Origin: an uncultured Spartobacteria bacterium | GTDB lineage: Bacteria > Verrucomicrobiota > Verrucomicrobiia > Chthoniobacterales > Chthoniobacteraceae | Reading direction: 5' to 3' | NCBI GenBank assembly: GCA_903901425.1 | Contig: CAIURC010000134.1 | Coordinates: 1-51,686, forward strand | Length of the DNA stretch: 51,686 nt | Part shown: positions 7,948-16,599 of the stretch, one piece after another | Numbering within the stretch: the stretch's first letter is position 1 | How the letters are laid out: each line of letters begins with the position of its first letter | Made by a program: the position numbers and the translations under genes | Notes under the pieces: generated by a model | Databases searched by the model: none | What the model saw: only the letters and a program-made list of their open reading frames with translations | What the model was told of the DNA's origin: nothing

Positions 7948-8430
7948 TTGGATAGCCTAGCCTGTGGTCAGCCGCGGGGCAAGAACGCCCCGTTCACACG
8001 GTAACGGGCACCCCCAAGATCGCGGGCTCGTTTGCCATGAAGCCTCTCGCGATGGCCCCGGGTTGGATCGCAAGCATCCGGGTCACTCATCTTTTGGAAC
8101 GAATCTGTGGCTGTAGCGGGGTCGCTGCCGCCTCGGCCTGATTCGGAGCCATTCGGTGTATCGGAAGCTGCTGATCCGGGGTTCTTGGGTGGTTGAACGC
8201 CGTACCGGCTAGAGATGCCCGGGCTGAGGGGGAGAATGTCCGTGGGACTTCGCTTCCATGGGCAACCATGGCGGGCCCCGGAAAAACCGGGGCCGGTTTT
8301 TTGGGGGAACGAATCGGGGCTGGCACTCCGTTGCGCATTGTGCGAAGCAAGCCCGCCCGGATGCGGGTGTGCGTGTTGAAGGCGCGTTCGCACCGGACTC
8401 AACCCGATCAACACCTCTCACTCTGCCCCA
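7948..8430. other. divergent intergenic region
   Basis: 483 bp between the minus-strand toxin-antitoxin set and the plus-strand PAP2 gene. The only structure I can support is the terminator-like hairpin at 8274-8302. The leader just before the PAP2 ATG is pyrimidine-rich with no Shine-Dalgarno sequence. No small gene recognised. Confidence 0.4.
8274..8302 (+). terminator. intrinsic terminator-like hairpin with no gene upstream
   Basis: A perfect 8-bp GC stem (GGCCCCGG / CCGGGGCC), a loop of five A, then GG and six T. This is an ideal Rho-independent terminator on the plus strand. No plus-strand gene is recognised for 1.5 kb upstream except the PIN pseudogene. It lies 129 nt before the PAP2 start, so it could end read-through or act as an attenuator. 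Confidence 0.65.
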
Positions 8431-9156
8431 ATGAATCCCGAGTCCCAATCGGTTTCCTGGATCCGTGTGCTCCGGAGCCGGATGCACCATCTCTGGGCGT
8501 TGAAGTTCACGGGATCCGTGGTGATGGTCTGGGCTTTCTTTTACGCGTATCTGTGGATCCTCCGGCATCCGTCGGTGCCGGCGCTCGCGATGCCGCTGAC
8601 TGTGGTGGACCGCTGGGTGGGGTTTGCGCCGTGGTCCATCTGGATCTATTTTTCGCTCTGGCCCTACGTGATCATTCTGCCGGCGTTCTACGCGGGTTTC
8701 AGACAGCTCCTGGTGTATCTCACGGGAGCGCTTTTGATCAGCGGGGTGGGGATGAGCATCTTTTATTTCAGTCCCACGGCGGTTCCCGCGGAGCGGGTGG
8801 CGAACCGGGCCCAGCATCCGGGGTTCGATCTTCTGGAGGGCGTGGATGCCACTGGCAACGCATGCCCGTCGCTGCATGTGGCATTTGCCGTGTACACGGC
8901 GCTTGGGATGCGGCGGGTCCTGCGGGAGATTGGGGCGCCAGCCGGGGCCCAGCACTTCAACCTCCTCTGGGGGGGCGCAATTGCGCTGTCGACGTTGACC
9001 ACCGGGCAGCACGTCTTCCTGGATCTGATTGCTGGGGGCGCTCTCGCGGCGCTGACGGCCGTCCCGGTGTTTGATCTCTTGCACCGGCGGACTCCGGAGG
9101 GCGAAAACCAAGCTGCTCCATGCCCGGGAAAACCGCCTCGGGCACAGGGGGGATGA
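8431..9156 (+). CDS. PAP2-family membrane phosphatase
   Basis: 241 residues with about six membrane segments. The PAP2 motifs are visible: CPSLHVAF (PSLH at residues 146-149, catalytic His149) and the third motif TTGQHVFLDLIAG with His194 and Asp198. The first motif (KxxxxxxRP) is not clear, which is common in the inositolphosphorylceramide-synthase-like PAP2 branch. It probably hydrolyses or transfers a lipid phosphate at the outer face of the inner membrane. The C-terminal tail is short and polar. The start follows a C/T-rich leader. It is followed at 75 nt by a secreted protein gene; no clear functional link. Confidence 0.8.
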   Translation: MNPESQSVSWIRVLRSRMHHLWALKFTGSVVMVWAFFYAYLWILRHPSVPALAMPLTVVDRWVGFAPWSIWIYFSLWPYVIILPAFYAGFRQLLVYLTGALLISGVGMSIFYFSPTAVPAERVANRAQHPGFDLLEGVDATGNACPSLHVAFAVYTALGMRRVLREIGAPAGAQHFNLLWGGAIALSTLTTGQHVFLDLIAGGALAALTAVPVFDLLHRRTPEGENQAAPCPGKPPRAQGG

Positions 9157-9230
9157 AGATTTTTCAGGCAAACCGGAGTCCACTCTGGAAATCCCCACCG
9201 ATTGACGCGCTCTTCAGCCTCCATTTCCCC

Positions 9231-10022
9231 ATGAAAAACTCATCCAGTCCGGTGCCTTTTCTCCTCCTCCTTGTGTCCTGCGCGCTGCCGTGTTTGGCAG
9301 CGGAGAAGACTGCTCTGCCCGGCGGGGATGCTGAGTGGTTGAAGTCCAAAGGAACCCTGATTTTCCACGAGACGTTTGAACGCGAGGAGACCGGGACAGG
9401 ATTGAAGGACATCGGCAACGGTTGGGAGAGTGCCACGGCAGACCGTGTGCCGCAGATCAAGCAGGCGGATTTGGATGGCGGCATCATGAAGGTGGCCAGC
9501 GCCACCAAGGAGGCCAAGCACGCGGCCCATATCCACCACGACGCCGGGTTCGCTGACGGCGGGGTGCTTGTCCGGTACCGGTTTCCCGAGTTGAAGCCGG
9601 ACCAGGCCTTGCAGTTGGGTTTTGTGGACCGGGAACTGAAGGATGTCCACGCCGGGCACCTATGTTACGGGCGGCTGGATCCGATGTCGGGCAAGGTCAT
9701 GCTCATGGACCACAAGACGGGCGGGATGAATCTGGCCATCCAGAAACGGCTCAAAGAATACACGGACAAAAAAGAGCCCCGGCCGGCGGATCTGGATGCG
9801 TTGATCAAGAGCAAACAAATCGTGCTCCCGTGGACCGGGGATACCGAGTGGCATGACCTTGTGCTGGTAACAGAAGGCGACGAACTCCGGCTCTCCATCG
9901 ATGGCAAACCCGTGGCCAGCCACCGGTCCGAAGGGTACGCGCATCCCATGAAACGCTGGTTTAGCTTCCTGATTCCGGGGACTGTCTGGGTGGAGGACGT
10001 GAAGATTTTCAAGGTCAAGTGA
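9231..10022 (+). CDS. secreted DUF1080/LamG-like concanavalin-fold protein
   Basis: 263 residues from ATG 9231, chosen for its signal peptide (MKNSSSPVPFLLLLVSCALP, cleavage after CLAA). The mature part begins with ATFE-type strand sequence (TLIFHETFERE) and continues in alternating strands (GGVLVRYRFPEL, WHDLVLVTEGDELRLSIDG), typical of the jelly-roll fold shared by DUF1080 and LamG proteins. The ending VWVEDVKIFKVK is a classic last strand of DUF1080. Proteins of this kind are abundant in Verrucomicrobiota and Planctomycetes; some act on 3-keto-glycosides. No catalytic residues can be assigned here. Upstream in-frame ATGs (9120, 9153) would mask the signal peptide. Confidence 0.7.
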   Translation: MKNSSSPVPFLLLLVSCALPCLAAEKTALPGGDAEWLKSKGTLIFHETFEREETGTGLKDIGNGWESATADRVPQIKQADLDGGIMKVASATKEAKHAAHIHHDAGFADGGVLVRYRFPELKPDQALQLGFVDRELKDVHAGHLCYGRLDPMSGKVMLMDHKTGGMNLAIQKRLKEYTDKKEPRPADLDALIKSKQIVLPWTGDTEWHDLVLVTEGDELRLSIDGKPVASHRSEGYAHPMKRWFSFLIPGTVWVEDVKIFKVK

Positions 10023-10136
10023 GCGTTATGGGGCGTCTCCCTTGGGTGCGGCTGCCAGTGGATTGCTAGTGCGGGGGGAACGGTTTGAGCGCGGGGCCGG
10101 GAGTTGCGTTTTGCCGGGGGCAATTCATTCTCGGGC

Positions 10137-11492
10137 ATGACCGAATTGCCCGTGTCTGACGCATCCGATTCCGATCCGGTGATCGGAAGGGCACTGCGGA
10201 TCAATGTCGCGGCGGGTTTTTTGGGAAGCATCTGGATCGCGGTGGCCAACGGGATGGCGTTGCCGCTGTTCATGGAGGCGCTGCACGTCAGCGGCTTTGA
10301 GCTGGGGATGCTGACGGCAGCCCGCCAGCTCTCAACGCTGGCGCAAGTTCCGGCGGCCTATCTGGGGGAGGGGTTGGTCCGGCGCAAACCCGTGTGGGGA
10401 TTGCTCTGCGGGACGCACCGGTTCCTGTGGCTGGGGCCGGCGCTTCTGCCATGGCTGTTTGCCGGAAGTGCCGACCAGTGGCCCCTCTGGATCATTGCGT
10501 GTTTGGGGTTGAGCGAATTGCTGGCGAACTGTTCGGTTTCTTTGTGGTTCAGTTGGATGGCCGACCTGGTGCCGGCCTCGCGTGCGGGTCGGTTCTGGGG
10601 CGGCCGGCAACGCTACCTCTCCGTGGCGATCCTGATCGCAGCGCTGGTATTCGGAGTGGTCCTGCAGAAGAGCGCGGGCTTGGCCGGGTTCCAGATTGTG
10701 TTTGTGGTGGGCGCACTGTTTGGCGTGGCCGATATCGTCCTGCACCTCGCTGTGCACGAACCGCCACACCGGAACCGTGAGGGATGCGGGGGCCTGGTGC
10801 GGTTGCGGCAAATCTGGGGCAACAAACGGTTCCGGCGGTTGACTTGGGCGATGGGCCTCTGGACGGCGGCGGTGACAATGCCGGGTTATGTGAGTGGGTT
10901 GCCGAGTTTTTTCAGTGTGGTGTATTTGAAAGAAGCGCTGGGAGCGTCGTACGGGGAGGCTTCTCTGGTATTTGCGGCTGCGGCTCTGGGAGGTGTGCTC
11001 TGGACCCCGGCGATTGGGGCGTGGGTGGACCGGCGTGGGGCGTCTCGGGTTTTGGTGTGGCTGATGATCATGGGGCCACTGGCCAGTCTGTCCTGGCTCT
11101 GTTTGGGCACCCAGCGGGTGCCGGGCCTTGGAGGCGTTTCAGCCGGTGTGCTGGTGGCAGGTGCCGCTTCGCTGTGGATGGGCGCGGCCTATGCGGGGGT
11201 CACTCTGTGCCAGATGCGGTTGACGCAGGAATGCACCGAACCCGGCAGCCGGACGCTGGCGATGGGGATGCATCTGGCTGCCGTTGGGGTTTTGGGGGCT
11301 GCGGGAGCGCTTCTGGCGGGAGCGATCAAGGACCATGTGGGGGTCACCGGGTTTCAGCTCAGGCCGGACTGGGCACCGTTCTCGTATTTTCAGGTGCTGA
11401 TTCTCGTCCAGGTGTCCTTGGTATGGCTGGGAGCCATCCCCCTTGCCTGCCGGCTTGCTGCCGGGCCAGCCCAGGTCAAAAAAGGCGAGTGA
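10137..11492 (+). CDS. MFS transporter
   Basis: 451 residues, about twelve membrane segments, with a cytoplasmic loop after segment 6 (HEPPHRNREG). Segment 2-3 loop reads YLGEGLVRRKPVWG, a degenerate form of the MFS A motif. Segment pairing and length fit a major facilitator permease; the substrate cannot be told. The start at 10137 (MTELPVSD) is preferred over 10104 since the family begins with a short polar tail before segment 1. It is followed at 112 nt by a lipoprotein and then the cytochrome c maturation genes, perhaps in one transcript. Confidence 0.8.
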   Translation: MTELPVSDASDSDPVIGRALRINVAAGFLGSIWIAVANGMALPLFMEALHVSGFELGMLTAARQLSTLAQVPAAYLGEGLVRRKPVWGLLCGTHRFLWLGPALLPWLFAGSADQWPLWIIACLGLSELLANCSVSLWFSWMADLVPASRAGRFWGGRQRYLSVAILIAALVFGVVLQKSAGLAGFQIVFVVGALFGVADIVLHLAVHEPPHRNREGCGGLVRLRQIWGNKRFRRLTWAMGLWTAAVTMPGYVSGLPSFFSVVYLKEALGASYGEASLVFAAAALGGVLWTPAIGAWVDRRGASRVLVWLMIMGPLASLSWLCLGTQRVPGLGGVSAGVLVAGAASLWMGAAYAGVTLCQMRLTQECTEPGSRTLAMGMHLAAVGVLGAAGALLAGAIKDHVGVTGFQLRPDWAPFSYFQVLILVQVSLVWLGAIPLACRLAAGPAQVKKGE

Positions 11493-11604
11493 GCAGGGGG
11501 GGCGGTGGCGCTGTTGGCGGGGTCACCCGAAGAGGGGGGTTGTTTTCAGGAGCGGAAAGCGGTTGCGTGTTGGGTGCCGAAGGTTTCTTGTTGGCGAACT
11601 GCGC

Positions 11605-12228
11605 ATGCGAATCCGATCAACCCTCATTCTGGCGGCCTGTGTTTCAGGTCTGACTCTGCCCGGTTGCGGGCGGCCCGAGTCCCCCAAGGTCTATACGGTT
11701 CCAAAAGAACAGCCCTTGCAGGAGACGGCCAGGGAGAACGCCGGAACCGATGCGGATCCGGGGGCCGCCAGGGAAAGCCGGGCTGAGCGGGCCCGGAGTC
11801 GGCTGACCTGGGAGTTGCCGCAGGGTTGGACGGAGGCACCTGCTGGCCGGGTGAACGCGGCCCAGTTCACGGTCAAAACCGCAGGGGGCGAGGTGGGGAT
11901 CAGCGTCACGCCGTTGCCGAACCTGAGCGGCAAGGAGGAGATGGTGGTCAACATGTGGCGTGAACAGGTGGGACAGCCCCCGTTGGAACCCGGCAAACTC
12001 GGCGAGCAAATCAGCAAGGTCGAGGTCGCGGGCGGCGAGGGACAGCTTTTTGAAGTTGCGGGAAACCGTGAAGGCGCCGCGCAGCGGATGGTGACCGCTT
12101 TCCTGCATCAGCCCGATGCCAGTTGGTTCTTCAAACTCTCGGGACCCGAGACCGGAGTCAACGAACAGCGCCCGGCCTTTTTGAGTTTCCTGAAGTCCGT
12201 GCGGATCGCAGGCGCGGAGAAACCGTGA
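11605..12228 (+). CDS. predicted lipoprotein, function unknown
   Basis: 207 residues from ATG 11605. A signal peptide ends in a lipobox (LTLPGC, Cys21), so the protein is probably lipid-anchored. A low-complexity charged linker (residues about 30-70) leads to a compact domain beginning LTWELPQGWTE and ending AFLSFLKSVRI. It resembles small PsbP/DUF1795-like domains in which a 'LPxGW' strand leads a beta sheet packed by a C-terminal helix. It is 42 nt upstream of ResB on the same strand, so a role near cytochrome c maturation or electron transport is possible. Earlier in-frame ATGs lie within the previous gene and are rejected. Confidence 0.7.
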   Translation: MRIRSTLILAACVSGLTLPGCGRPESPKVYTVPKEQPLQETARENAGTDADPGAARESRAERARSRLTWELPQGWTEAPAGRVNAAQFTVKTAGGEVGISVTPLPNLSGKEEMVVNMWREQVGQPPLEPGKLGEQISKVEVAGGEGQLFEVAGNREGAAQRMVTAFLHQPDASWFFKLSGPETGVNEQRPAFLSFLKSVRIAGAEKP

Positions 12229-12270
12229 CCGGCCTGCATTGGAAGAGACGAGCGAACCCCCTTTAAAATC

Positions 12271-13779
12271 ATGCGTGCGATCTGGAAATTTCTGAGTTCC
12301 CTCCGGCTGACGGTGGTGTGTCTGAGCCTGTCCATCATTCTGGTTTTTGTGGGGACGGTGGCGCAGGCGGACGAGGGGCTCTACCAAGCCCAGGTCCGAT
12401 ATTTCAAACAGTGGATGGTTTGGGGGCCCATGTTGTTTGGGCACCGGCTTCCGGTGCCGCTTCCGGGCGGTTACCTGCTGGGCGTGGTGCTCTTGGTGAA
12501 CCTGATTGGCGCCCATATCCAGAGGTTCCAGTGGACCGCTAAAAAGACCGGGATTCATCTGACGCACCTTGGCATCATCCTGCTTCTGGTGGGCCAACTC
12601 GCGACCGACATTTTCTCGGTGGAAACCTTCCTGCACTTCCGGGAGGGCGAATCCAAGAGCTACTCGGAAAGTCACCGGGAACATGAACTGGCGTTTTCCA
12701 TCGATGCCGGGGACGGCCAGGAGAAGGTGGTGGCGTTTCCAGAAAGTCTGGTGGCCAAGGGCGGTGAGCTCCGGCATCCGGACCTCCCGTTCACCTTGCG
12801 GATCAAGGAGTACCGGATCAACAGCCAGGTAATGGCAAAAAGCGAGGTGACCGAGGCCGGGGGCAGGCTTCAGACGGCGTTGGCCACGCTGGAAAGCAAC
12901 TACAGCACTGCCGAGGGGTTGCCGGTCCAGGCGGAAAAAGCCGGGGATATGCCGGGGCGCCGCGAGGTTTGGGTGGCGGCACTCGCCGCAGTCGGCGAGA
13001 CTGGGGTTACGGATCTCGTGGCGGCAGCCAAGAAAATTTCGGCGGATCCGGGGCGCGCCGGCCGGCTGCAAACTGAGCTGAAAGGGCGGTTCCGAAAGGA
13101 GATGCTGGGGCGCTTTACCCAGCAGGGTGGTGCGATGCAGGTGGCTGCGGAACGGATCGGGAAGGGGGAAAGTTTAGAGGGTCTGGCTTCCCCTGTGGAG
13201 AAGGGGTTGGGGTCGGATGTGGTGGTATTTCCGGCTCCGGAAGCCCGGGCGATGGACACCAAAAACTGGCCCTACGCAGTGGTGGAAGTTCTGCAGGAAG
13301 GAAAAAGCCTTGGTGCCTGGCTGTTTTCGCCGTGGTTCATGGGGCGCGACCGGGTGGCGCTGGCCCAGGATTTTGAAGCGGGCGGCAAGGTGTGGCGGGG
13401 CGCGTTCCGGTCCGAGCGGGTCTACTATCCTTTCAGCGTGCAGCTGTTGAAGACCACCCATGAGGTGTATCCGGGCACGACGATCCCGAAGAATTTTCAG
13501 AGCCGGGTGCGTCTGGTGAACCGGGAGCGGAGTGAGACTCGGGAGGTGGACATTTACATGAACAACCCGCTCCGGTACGCGGGCCTGACATATTTCCAGT
13601 CTGGCATGGACAAGGATCCCGAGAAACCCGGAGCCCTCGGGAGCAGCACGCTTCAGGTAGTGCGTAACCCGGGCTGGCTGACTCCCTACCTTGCCTGTGT
13701 GCTGGTCGGGTTGGGCATGACTTGGCAGTTCCTCTATCACCTTTCCAACTTCGTTCTCCGGCGCCGGAGCAACTCCTGA
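12271..13779 (+). CDS. resB: ResB-like cytochrome c biogenesis protein
   Basis: 502 residues. It begins MRAIWKFLSSLRLTVVCLS, the ResB/Ccs1 opening with membrane segment 1, and keeps the family signature VGTVAQADEG. Two further segments (about 65-85 and 92-112) precede a large periplasmic region, and a last segment (about 465-490) follows YMNNPLRYAGLTYFQSG, also typical of ResB. With CcsA it forms the system II haem delivery and cytochrome c synthase complex. The downstream gene starts 6 nt after the stop. The leader is ccccctttaaaatc with no Shine-Dalgarno sequence. Confidence 0.9.
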   Translation: MRAIWKFLSSLRLTVVCLSLSIILVFVGTVAQADEGLYQAQVRYFKQWMVWGPMLFGHRLPVPLPGGYLLGVVLLVNLIGAHIQRFQWTAKKTGIHLTHLGIILLLVGQLATDIFSVETFLHFREGESKSYSESHREHELAFSIDAGDGQEKVVAFPESLVAKGGELRHPDLPFTLRIKEYRINSQVMAKSEVTEAGGRLQTALATLESNYSTAEGLPVQAEKAGDMPGRREVWVAALAAVGETGVTDLVAAAKKISADPGRAGRLQTELKGRFRKEMLGRFTQQGGAMQVAAERIGKGESLEGLASPVEKGLGSDVVVFPAPEARAMDTKNWPYAVVEVLQEGKSLGAWLFSPWFMGRDRVALAQDFEAGGKVWRGAFRSERVYYPFSVQLLKTTHEVYPGTTIPKNFQSRVRLVNRERSETREVDIYMNNPLRYAGLTYFQSGMDKDPEKPGALGSSTLQVVRNPGWLTPYLACVLVGLGMTWQFLYHLSNFVLRRRSNS

Positions 13780-13785
13780 TTCCCT

Positions 13786-15690
13786 ATGAAAAAGTGGTTC
13801 CCCATCATTTTGGCGGTGGTATTTCTGGGCTGGGCGGCGGGCGGGATCCGTCCGAAAAAGGTGCCGGCCGGCGGGATGGACTTTGAGCAGTTTGGAGCGC
13901 TGCCCGTCGTTTCGAATGGCCGTTGTCAGCCGATGGATTCGCTGGCCCGGAACTCTCTCCTCCAGCTCCGGGAAAAGCAGACTGTGAACCTGGAGCCGTG
14001 GAAGGGAAACCTGGAAAAGCCGCGGATTCTGTCAGCCTCGGAATGGATGGCGGCAATGATGATGAAGCCGCAGGTGGCTGACACCTGGCCGGTTTTCCGG
14101 ATTGATCATCCGGACATCAAGGGATTGCTCGGCCTGCCGATGAATGCCGACAAGGCTGCACAGACGGACGGCAAACATTTTCCGTGGGTCCTGATTCAGT
14201 TGCGGTTGCAGGACCTGCAGCGAGAGGGGCAGCGGGCCGGAATGGTGAACCAGCAGAAACGGACGCCGTACGAGCAGGGGTTGGTGCGGTTGATGAACTG
14301 CGTGGGGCTGTACATGCGCCTTCAAAACACGCTCCAGCCGCAGAACGCCAAGGACTGGCCTGCCGAACTCCAGTCGTATGCCGCGACTGCGGCTGCCGGA
14401 GTCGCCGCCTACACGGCCAAGAACGAAAAAAAACCGTATGACGAGGGGGTGTTGGAAAAGTTCATGGCGGACATCAACCGGTTTGGGGCAATGGGCGAGC
14501 TGGAGCCGCCCCTTTTGTTGACACCCAAGGCTGGCGAAACGGGCGCATCCAACTGGAAGCGGTCGGTGGAGGGGTTGGTGGGACTCGCGCGCGGCGAGCC
14601 GATGCATTTTGGCTTGAGCGCTTACGCCCGGATTTCCGGGGCTTACGCCCGCGGGGATGCGGCGGGATTCAACGAGGCCGTGGCCGATTACCGCGCGGCG
14701 CTGCAGCAGACCGTGCCGGGGGAGGTGATCAAGTCGGGCCGGGAACAGACGTTCAACCGGGTGGAGCCCTTCTACAAAGCGCTCTGCATGTACGTGATGG
14801 CGTTTGTCTGTGTGCTGCTCTACTGGGCGGCACCTGCCCGGATGGAGGTGGCACGGCGCACCGCATGGTGGCTGGTGGTGGCGGCCCTGTGCATCCATAC
14901 CGGCGGGCTGTTGACCCGGATGTTGCTGGAAGGCCGGCCGCCTGTGACCAACTTGTACTCTTCCGCGGTCTTTATTGGTTGGGGCGCATGCATCCTGGGT
15001 CTGGTGCTCGAACGGTTCTGGCGGAACTCCGTGGGCCTGGCGGTTTCGAGCACCATTGGTTTTTTGACGCTGATCATTGCCCACATGCTGGCGCTTTCGG
15101 GTGACACCATGGAGATGATGCGCGCGGTGCTGGACACCAACTTCTGGCTGGCCACCCATGTGGTCGTGGTGACGCTGGGATACGCGTCCACCTATGTGGC
15201 AGGGTTCCTCGCCATCATTTACATCGGCCGCGGTGTTTTGACGTCCGGTCTGGATTCCGCCACGGGCAAGTCGCTGATCAAGATGGTGTACGGGATTGTG
15301 TGTTTCGCCACCCTGTTCAGCTTTGTCGGGACGGTGCTGGGCGGCATCTGGGCGGACCAGAGCTGGGGCAGGTTCTGGGGATGGGATCCGAAAGAAAACG
15401 GGGCGCTGATTATCGTGCTCTGGAATGCGCTGATTCTGCATGCCCGCTGGGGGGGATTGGTCCGGGAACGCGGCATGGCGAATCTGGCCATCGTGGGGAA
15501 CATCGTAACGAGTTGGTCCTGGTTTGGCGTCAACATGCTGGGCATCGGATTGCACAGCTACGGATTCATGGAGTCTGGGTTCCGGTGGTTGATGATTTTC
15601 GTCGGCAGCCAGCTCCTGCTGCTCGCGCTCGGAGGACTTCCCCAGAGGTTGTGGCGCAGTGCCCGGGGGCTGTCCGAGAAACCCGCATAA
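13786..15690 (+). CDS. ccsA: CcsA/ResC cytochrome c biogenesis protein with long N-terminal domain
   Basis: 634 residues. A first membrane segment (residues 3-20) is followed by about 300 mostly polar residues, then a multi-segment membrane block from about residue 330. This block holds the tryptophan-rich haem motif WADQSWGRFWGWDPKEN and nearby periplasmic His residues, as in CcsA/CcmC. Minimal CcsA proteins are about 300-350 residues, so half of this protein is extra. Similar long forms occur in Bacteroidota and PVC bacteria. It pairs with ResB just upstream, completing a system II apparatus. The extra domain is probably periplasmic; its function is unknown. Confidence 0.9.
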   Translation: MKKWFPIILAVVFLGWAAGGIRPKKVPAGGMDFEQFGALPVVSNGRCQPMDSLARNSLLQLREKQTVNLEPWKGNLEKPRILSASEWMAAMMMKPQVADTWPVFRIDHPDIKGLLGLPMNADKAAQTDGKHFPWVLIQLRLQDLQREGQRAGMVNQQKRTPYEQGLVRLMNCVGLYMRLQNTLQPQNAKDWPAELQSYAATAAAGVAAYTAKNEKKPYDEGVLEKFMADINRFGAMGELEPPLLLTPKAGETGASNWKRSVEGLVGLARGEPMHFGLSAYARISGAYARGDAAGFNEAVADYRAALQQTVPGEVIKSGREQTFNRVEPFYKALCMYVMAFVCVLLYWAAPARMEVARRTAWWLVVAALCIHTGGLLTRMLLEGRPPVTNLYSSAVFIGWGACILGLVLERFWRNSVGLAVSSTIGFLTLIIAHMLALSGDTMEMMRAVLDTNFWLATHVVVVTLGYASTYVAGFLAIIYIGRGVLTSGLDSATGKSLIKMVYGIVCFATLFSFVGTVLGGIWADQSWGRFWGWDPKENGALIIVLWNALILHARWGGLVRERGMANLAIVGNIVTSWSWFGVNMLGIGLHSYGFMESGFRWLMIFVGSQLLLLALGGLPQRLWRSARGLSEKPA

Positions 15691-15897
15691 TTATCCTTCA
15701 GGCTACGGTTTGTTTGTTCCTTCCTTCCGGATGCAAGGCCACTGGTTTCTCGGTGGCGAAGGGGTTCTCTCACCGCGAGATGCCGCTCCTGAGCTCGGCT
15801 GGAGTCCCGATCCCGCATCCTCGGGAGCGGTTCTGCCTTGCAGAAGCCTTGCCCCGGGAACTGGGGCAGAATGCACTGTTGAGCGTCCTGAACAGTC

Positions 15898-16536
15898 CTA
15901 CGCCAGCAGGGCTGTGAGTTCCGAAAGGCGGAGAATAAATGCGTCTGCCTCCAGCCGGACTTTTTCCCGGACGGCATAGCCCCCGTAACCGACCACCAGA
16001 TCTGCGTCACCCTTGACTTCCAGATCGCTGGCGCCGTCCCCGACCATTACCACACGGTGGGCGTTCCATTCTGCTCGGAGGCGCCTTGCGACCTCGTTTT
16101 TTCCGCGGGTGCGCGCGGTGGGGCTCTGGGGATCAAACCCGCGGTAGCGGCCATCGGCGTCGAAAAGCAGTTCCACGGCTTCCACCCGCGTGATGCCCAG
16201 GTGCCGGGCGAGGGGGAGGATGGCTTGAGTAAACCCGCCGCTGACGATTGCCACGCGCCAGCCCATGGATTCCAGGGCTCGGACCGTTTCTGAGGCGGTG
16301 GGTTCCACCTGGGCGATGTATTTCTGTCCGATGGCTTCCAACTCGCCGAGGGTGGGCTGAATCAACTCCAGGCGCCGTGCGAAGATGGTTTCCATCGGGG
16401 TGCCGCCTTCCATGGCGGCGCGGGTCATCTGTTCAACCGCTGCAAAGGTTTCGTCGCCGCGGAGACGGGCGAGTTCGTCGATTCCTTCGATGGCGCTGAG
16501 CGTGGAATCGCAATCCAGAAGCACGAGTTTGGTCAC
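15898..16536 (-). CDS. serB: HAD-family phosphatase, probably phosphoserine phosphatase
   Basis: 212 residues. HAD motif I is LLDCDSTLS (nucleophile Asp8, acid/base Asp10), motif II is IVSGGF, motif III Lys lies in RTRGKNEV, and motif IV is MVGDGASD. The small helical cap between motifs I and II (residues about 20-75) carries EGIDELARLRG, as in SerB. The size agrees with SerB of plants and many bacteria. It likely dephosphorylates phosphoserine, the last step of serine synthesis, but related HAD enzymes act on other phosphates. It lies 63 nt downstream of the DUF1501 gene on the same strand, perhaps by chance. Confidence 0.8.
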   Translation of the reverse strand: MTKLVLLDCDSTLSAIEGIDELARLRGDETFAAVEQMTRAAMEGGTPMETIFARRLELIQPTLGELEAIGQKYIAQVEPTASETVRALESMGWRVAIVSGGFTQAILPLARHLGITRVEAVELLFDADGRYRGFDPQSPTARTRGKNEVARRLRAEWNAHRVVMVGDGASDLEVKGDADLVVGYGGYAVREKVRLEADAFILRLSELTALLA

Positions 16537-16599
16537 GGCCCCACTCCACTTCAGGTCTGGTCAGGGGTCAAGGGTTTGCGCGTGCCCGGGCTGTCTGGG

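Noticed and set aside
11644-13071. A 475-codon minus-strand open frame
   Set aside because: Antisense to the lipoprotein and ResB genes, with no recognisable family.
14032-15555. A 507-codon minus-strand open frame
   Set aside because: Antisense to ccsA, which shows the WWD haem motif; translation rich in His, Pro and Gln.
15874-15896. ACTGTT/AACAGT inverted repeat after the SerB-like gene
   Set aside because: Short stem, ten-base loop, no T run on either strand.
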